This document shows, piece by piece, positions 58,495 to 64,000 of a stretch of 64,000 nt of DNA. Source of the stretch: Phanerochaete sordida (lineage: Eukaryota > Basidiomycota > Agaricomycetes > Polyporales > Phanerochaetaceae); contig BPQB01000047.1 in assembly GCA_019973155.2 (NCBI GenBank), positions 1-64,000 on the forward strand. Direction: 5' to 3'. Below the pieces are notes generated by a model that was not told the origin of the DNA, did not search any database, and saw only the letters and a list, made by a program, of their open reading frames with translations. The position numbers and the translations under genes are program-made. Position 1 is the first letter of the stretch. Each line of letters starts with the position of its first letter.

Positions 58495-59560
58495 ATGGCG
58501 TCTCTTCTGTCTCGGCTCGTGGATCCTGGGCACCGGTGAGTCTCGCTGCCGTTCGGTCTGGTGCTGTCTTCCTGACGATCTGGTAGGCTCGAACGTGCCG
58601 CATAACCTATATCTCTCTGATATACGCGAAGTCTGCCTGCTTCTGTGCCGTCTCGTCCCCGTCGAGCTTGCCGACATCATTCTACACAACGCCGAGTGCT
58701 ACCACGTCCGCGCAGCGCGCACTGCAGGACCACTGGTTGTCTGCGACCTGCGCACGCACCGCGCAGACGAGTGTGTTCTCTCGCTGCACTTCGCAGCGGA
58801 CGGCGCGTCGGTGCTCGCAAGCGTCATACGCGTGGAGGCTCTCGTGCGCGGGCACGATCAGGGCTGGAGCGGATTTCCAGATGACAAGGGGACGCAACGC
58901 AACGCCTGGACGTGGTACACCATCGGCTCGGCGGACTCTGCGACCCACGAGGAGCGACTTGCGACGAACTTGCATGCGGTGCCCACCACGCAGACACACG
59001 GGCCATTCGTGTGGGAGCGCGACTCGGACGTCGTGGAGCTGTTGAAGCGAGAGAGGGTGCTGGAGCTGTGGGCGCATGCGAGGTGAGCCTCCTTTCTTGC
59101 TGGTGCATCGGCAGCGGAACGTACTGTTCGTCCGCAGGTACCCCGGGTGGACAAGTCACGTCGAGTACGCGGAGCTGTCCATGACTTGCTTTCCAGCATA
59201 ACAACGCACGAAGATAATCGACCATACCACATCACACATCTCGTGCCATTGTGAGGCTTTGCTTGGATACATTTCTGTCGAACAAATATATTTCAAGATA
59301 TACACCATCCCATACATGAAGAAGCGATACACCGTTGACTGAATCCATACACCCAATAAGTACCCTTTGCGACTATCTCATTCTGCTAACTTCGCTGTGC
59401 TACCAGTGCGTGTGCCTTTGTGACCGCGATCCTCGCTGGCCAGTACGTGAGCTTGTTCTGACGCGCTTGACCCCATGCTTTTGAGTAGGTGCGTATCGTA
59501 TATGTTCGAGTAGCCGTCATCGCATTGACGCTCTTCGCTCCGCAGACTTCCCGCGTGTGT
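58060..59560. repeat. segmental duplication, copy 2 (partner 51690-53300)
   Basis: Same order and orientation as copy 1, about 6.4 kb downstream. It carries the 5-bp frameshift in the gene. Confidence 0.65.
58495..59201 (+). pseudogene. second copy of the 52.1-kb gene, frameshifted in exon 1
   Basis: Very similar to the gene at 52122-52840, with the same two introns and the same end (YPGWTSHVEYAELSMTCFPA). Exon 1 lacks 5 bp (ACTCG) present in the other copy. The ATG frame therefore runs into a TAA shortly after the first intron (after LERAA), giving only about 19 residues. The frame that would feed exon 2 has a TAA directly before it and no ATG. The long exon 2 is otherwise open and conserved, so the loss is recent or an unusual splice compensates. 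Confidence 0.65.
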
Positions 59561-60652
59561 CTTCGGGCATGCGACGTGAACGCGCTCGCGCCGATGAACA
59601 AACTCGCACTTTTGCGTGCGCCGCCGTCTCTCCGCCTTTGCCACCACTTGGTCGCGCCCTCATCTCGCTGGAATGGCTCTCGAGGAAGTATGACCAGCAC
59701 CGGAAAGCGCTAACAGCCACAGCAGGCATGGTTACAACCCGTATAGTTGGCGGAGATACCGCTACGGACGCAGGGTAGCTGGCAGCAACGCGACCAATGG
59801 ACCAGAGCGACGATGCGGGCGCGTTCACATAAGCGGTCCATAAGCGGTCGGGTCGAGGGAAGCATCGGGCTTCATGACAGCGTGAGTCTTGACATAGCGT
59901 CAAGTGGTGCCCCATCCAAAGCTAGTATGCTGATATGTACTCGCACAGGACCTGGCGCGGACAACCAACAGCTTCACGCGGCTCGTACGCTTCTCTTACT
60001 GTCAGCAGAAGTATGTTCATCTGCGTCTGAGCGCAAAGATACGTGTGTACAGCACCGTGCGCCTGCGGATTCTCCTTGACCTCAGCTGAGCCGAAGCTGG
60101 CCATCCCGCTGCCACCGCAATACGCTTCTGCACCGCTGCTCGGCACGACGCTGACGTCGGAGAAGCTTCTACAGATGTACATGCGGCAATGCTATCCCAG
60201 CTATGGTGTATAGGCGCCGCCAATGTCGCGCAGAAGAAGCTGAGACGCCCGCCGGATGCAACAAACGCAACGGTGTACGATGGGCAAGGCCCGCTGTGGA
60301 ATTCATCGTCATCCGTAAGTACCTAAATATCCTAGATCACAACCAGCGGCGAGCGTCACAACTATTAGATGGCAGACGTTACTTTGAGTCCCTGATATCT
60401 ATATCTCAGGTGCGCGCATATGGTGTATTATTGTCTAACCTCGGTTGAAAGATGGTCAAGAGTATCAGCATAGACTGTGCTGGGAAACGCGTTGCATTGT
60501 TGAAGGTTTTTGTTTTGACTCTACGCAAGGCTATTCCTGATAGACAACACGTAACTGGTGATAGCCCGCTGATATATTAGAAGCGATTTGGACACGCTAT
60601 TCCTTCCTAACTCCCGACCACCGCCGCCTCACCGTGTGTAGTTAATCTCACC
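59202..60652. other. intergenic upstream of glutaminase paralogue 4
   Basis: The left 350 bp are homologous to the flank after the 52.1-kb gene. The rest has several short open frames without family resemblance. No gene called. Confidence 0.4.
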
Positions 60653-63600
60653 ATGAAAACGCGAATTTCGGCAGGTCTGTGGACTATCACCATGTATCGG
60701 CATCTTGGGGTGAAGGCGCAACTGAGCGAGACCCTTTGGGCGGCATGGGCACCGCTTGCGGCACGCAGTCCGTATCTGAACGCCTGGACAAATCTCAATA
60801 GTAACCCGATGGTCAACGGCGCGACTCCGCTACAACAAATTTACCCAACGTTTTTTAATGACGTACGTGGTAATGGACTACAACTGGGAGGGAGTGGTAC
60901 TAATCATCACTTTGCTCAGTCCACGGCGCTCATGGGATGGTCAGGGTTTATACGAGTGGACAACGTGACGTACACATGGAATGGCGGAGTCAACGGAGAC
61001 AACTCGCTCCACGCAACGAATATTACGAACCTACAAATAACGCCTACTCGAACGATCATGAGCTTGGCCGCCGGGCCCCTCGACCTCAACGTGACCTACC
61101 TTTCGCCCATTGAGGTAGTTTTGAACTACACTGCGCCGATGTGCCTGACACTGATATCTTGGGTGCTCCAGCCGGCAGACCCTGTGTCGCAGTCCTTTCC
61201 CATCAGCTATTTCGCTATGACATTTGCAGCGAATGACGGGCAACCACATCGTGTTCAAGTCTACTGTGACGTTAGCGGAGGTACCAACCTCAAATATTGT
61301 CATTAATCAGTTCCTGATATGCTTCCAGAATGGCTCTCGGGCGACCGCAGCCATTGTATGGACTGGAACATGACAACCGATACTGTCGTCCTGCACCAAG
61401 CATTCTTGGTCAGGCCCCAGCCGTTCAATGAGATAAATCGCCAGGCAGAAGACGCCATATTTTATTTCGGAGCCTTGAGAGTGTGTGGCCGTCACAGCTA
61501 CCCATCTCCGGACCCATTCTGACCCCTACAGCGCAGACTGAGCTGATGACATGGCAAGCGGACTCAGCGCCTGTGTCCAGAACACAATTCACGACTGCAG
61601 GGAGCTTGACGAACTCGGTCAATGACGGGCCTAACGCAATCAACGGGTGCGTAATCGCCATGTGAGAGAATATCGCAAGGTGCCCTGACTGCTGCAATAG
61701 AAGCGATTTCGAAGTTTTTGCCATCTCGGAGGATCTGGGTACCGTGAAAGAAACACCTCGCCCTCTCGCATGGGCTATTGCTCTTGCGCGGGATCCTGCA
61801 ATTCAATATATTACCGCATCGGGGACGGTGGAGTTGCGGAGTCCGTATTGGCGTGCTAAAGGAAGCGCCTCGTCTCTGGTGCGGTCCACACACGTTGGAA
61901 CGACAGACTTCACTGACAGCGTCTCGCCTTAGATTCCTTCGTACCTGCAAAACTATGAGTCCGCGTTGGATCGCGCTATAGCACTCGACGAGTTACTCGC
62001 AGCGAGTGCCGTCAAAATCTCGCCCCGTCTTGTCGACCTCGTTTCCCTGTCTGCGCGGCAAGTCATGTCAGCTACAGAGCTGACGGTAGGTAGCTCCAGC
62101 TTCGGCTATAACACGTCCGACGTCAAGATGTTTATGAAGGGGGTCGGTCCGCCCGGAAATGCACGAGTCAATCCGGTTGAGTTTCTCTACGCATCGTTTC
62201 CTTTCTTCCTGACAGTGAACGCGACCTACTGCGCATGGCTCCTCAGGCCTCTACTCGATTACGCAAGCTCTGACACTTGGAACCAGTCATATGCACCGGC
62301 GGATCTAGGTGATTGCCAGTCCGCTATCCGCGACATCCTCTGAACCTTGCACATTAGGCCCTGGATATCCCAATGCCACGGGCAGTGTCCCTACTCCAGA
62401 TCAAGGGGTCGATCGTGAGATACGCCTGTCTCGTTATCGACAATGACTGGTCTCATGTGCTCTCCATTACAGAAACGGGGAATATGCTCGTCATGACCCT
62501 TGCACACGCGCAGGCAACTGGCGATGGCTCGCTTATAGGCGAATATGCAAGTTACTCTGCGTTATTGTGGCCGTGTATTTTTCTGATTGGTTGTCATAGT
62601 ATCCCTTGTTGCAGAATTGGGCGGATTACTTGGTTGATACAACGTGGCCCTTGCGCACCCCACAGTGAGCGCGACAATACTGTCACAGCGTACTGACCTC
62701 AGACTGATGCAGAGTTACGCTGGAGCCCTCTGCAAACTCGACAAACCTTGCATTGAAGGGCATTATTGCTATCGCTGCGATGTCGCAGATAAGCGCAGCA
62801 AACAAGCGGCAGCAAGATGCCGACCATTATCTGGTACGGGAAGGCCTGCACTGTTATGTCAAATTTTGACAGTAAGATCCTCAGAGCATCGCGCACTCAT
62901 ATGTGAACTCTTGGACATCACATGTCTTGGCTCCAGACCAGCACATCATGTTGACATTTGGTCAGCCCGATTCATGGGGGCTTGTGTACAACATGTTTTC
63001 GGATAAATGGCTAGGAACGAATCTTATCGATGAGACAGTAAGCCCACTGCCTTCCGCGGCTGACAGCTACATGACCGTTCATACTTATACGTTTATGCTA
63101 GGTTTACGCGTCAGAAACGGCATTCTTGCAAAACCTCTTCAGCACTAACAACGGCTCGTACTTTTTCCTTTCTAGACCAATGTAAATGCTAACAACCGCT
63201 GCAGATTACGCCGAATCCGGAATTCCGATTGTCAATGGAGATGCACACCAGGATACCGGTGAAGTTGGCGATACGTCGTGCTTGTATTCGTGGCTAAACT
63301 GCCAGCATAGCGTGGGCACTCTTCACCGCAATGACTATGACGGCCCCCAGCGTTCGCGACTCTCTGATTGACTCAGTGTGGAGCGTGTTCTCCGTGAATA
63401 CCACGCCAACAATATTTGCGGAATTGTACACCACCTGGGCACCAATACCTAACGATGTGTATATATACGAAACTGCGGGCAGGTAACGCGGTGCGTATAT
63501 TCACGGATCAATACCATGCTGATGGCTTCGACAGCCCGAAGGTCGGGGCGATGTTCGCACCACTAGCAATGAGGTGAATTTTGCTCTCAAGAGGTCTTTG

Positions 63601-64000
63601 CTCCGTTCTTATATGCGTCCCCAACAGCATCCCCAATGTCAGCATCGTTGTGCCAGGGCTAGCGTCAACCGGCTCGGCATCTTCGCAGCGCTCGCAAAGT
63701 ACACGACAGTCGCAACCATTACAGTCAACTAGTCAGGGGTACGGTTCGAACGCCGCGCTCATTTCCGGTGCTACTATTGGCGCTATCGCCGCGGTGATGC
63801 TATGTCTCGTTGTGGCGGTGGTCATCATGAGGCGCAGGGCTAGTCGGAAGCCTCAAGCCAATACAAAATTGGATCCGTTCGACCACTATTTGTACGATGG
63901 TGACGCCAGCGAAAGGGCTACATCCTCAACTGCGCGCTGGGCGAGAAAGGGGCGCAACGCACAGTTGGACCGACCGACGCAGCTGCTTACTGACAGCTCG
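60653..64000 (+). CDS. GtaA-type glutaminase, membrane-anchored, paralogue 4 (runs off the window)
   Basis: Starts MKTRISAGLWTITMYRHLGV then KAQLSETLWAAWAPLAARSP. After introns come GWSGFIRVDNVTYTWNGG, LQITPTRTIMSLAAGP, LNVTYLSPIE, QSFPISYFAMTFAANDGQP, EWLSGDRSHCMDWNMTTD, ISEDLGTVKETPRPLAWAI, LVSLSARQVMSATELTVGSS, FLYASFPFFLTVNATYCAWL, ETGNMLVMTLAHAQATGDGS and STNLALKGIIAIAAMSQIS. A membrane helix near 63750-63830 (ISGATIGAIAAVMLCLVVAV) is followed by MRRRASRK and an acidic tail (DHYLYDG) that continues past 64000. The N-terminus is less hydrophobic than the signal peptides of the other three, so secretion is less certain. The rest reads intact. Confidence 0.75.

Noticed and set aside
1..64000. 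CRISPR arrays, bacterial operons, ribosome binding sites, tRNA or rRNA genes
   Set aside because: The window is eukaryotic nuclear DNA. No regularly spaced repeat array was seen. I did not find a tRNA or rRNA by eye, but a covariance-model scan would be needed to exclude tRNAs.

Overview
The window is nuclear DNA of a filamentous basidiomycete, most likely an Agaricomycete and plausibly a polypore (the placement is inference). Genes are split by many GT-AG introns of about 45-65 nt with CTRAC-like branch sites. Several start codons lie roughly 70-170 bp behind a TATA box. The protein families are typical of mushrooms and their relatives: fungal transporters, a Ppo/linoleate diol synthase, a HET-domain protein, GtaA-type glutaminases and Crinkler-like NTPases. 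All gene models are hand-read; where splicing was ambiguous I say so.

Layout. 0.4-2.3 kb: allantoate/nicotinate-type MFS permease (+). 2.6-5.3 kb: unrecognised, largely disordered protein (-), divergent from a large AT-hook protein (+, 5.8-9.3 kb). 9.7-10.1 kb: possible small gene. 10.3-13.7 kb (-), 14.8-17.3 kb (+) and 25.4-28.7 kb (+): three related genes with a P-loop NTPase followed by a nuclease-like domain (Crinkler-like). The first and last are close duplicates in inverted orientation; the middle one is divergent and lacks the nuclease residues. Between them lie a small gene of a fungal family of unknown function (17.95-18.75 kb), a complete Ppo-type fatty-acid oxygenase (-, 19.0-23.4 kb) and a decayed helicase-like fragment.

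30-43 kb (all -): two GtaA-type glutaminase paralogues, the second split by an 840-bp transposon-like insertion with perfect 9-bp target duplications. Upstream of each sits a broken copy of the 3' end of the neighbouring NSE3/MAGE gene, whose intact copy is at 41.6-43.1 kb. 43.6-45.8 kb: HET-domain gene (+). 45.8-49.5 kb: GC-rich stretch with no gene I can defend. 49.5-51.3 kb: sugar transporter (+). 52-64 kb: a block made of a small gene of unknown function plus a GtaA glutaminase, present twice in tandem. In the second block the small gene has a 5-bp frameshift and the glutaminase runs off the window. Orphan gene pieces lie between the blocks.

How it fits together: most of 10-64 kb is a duplication-rich accessory region where nuclease-like effectors, surface glutaminases, an oxylipin enzyme and a HET protein are being copied, broken and rearranged. 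The two segmental-duplication models (NSE3 3' end plus GtaA; unknown gene plus GtaA) explain most of the debris. The glutaminases are unusual in having a C-terminal membrane anchor and, where the tail end is visible, a terminal PPxY motif.
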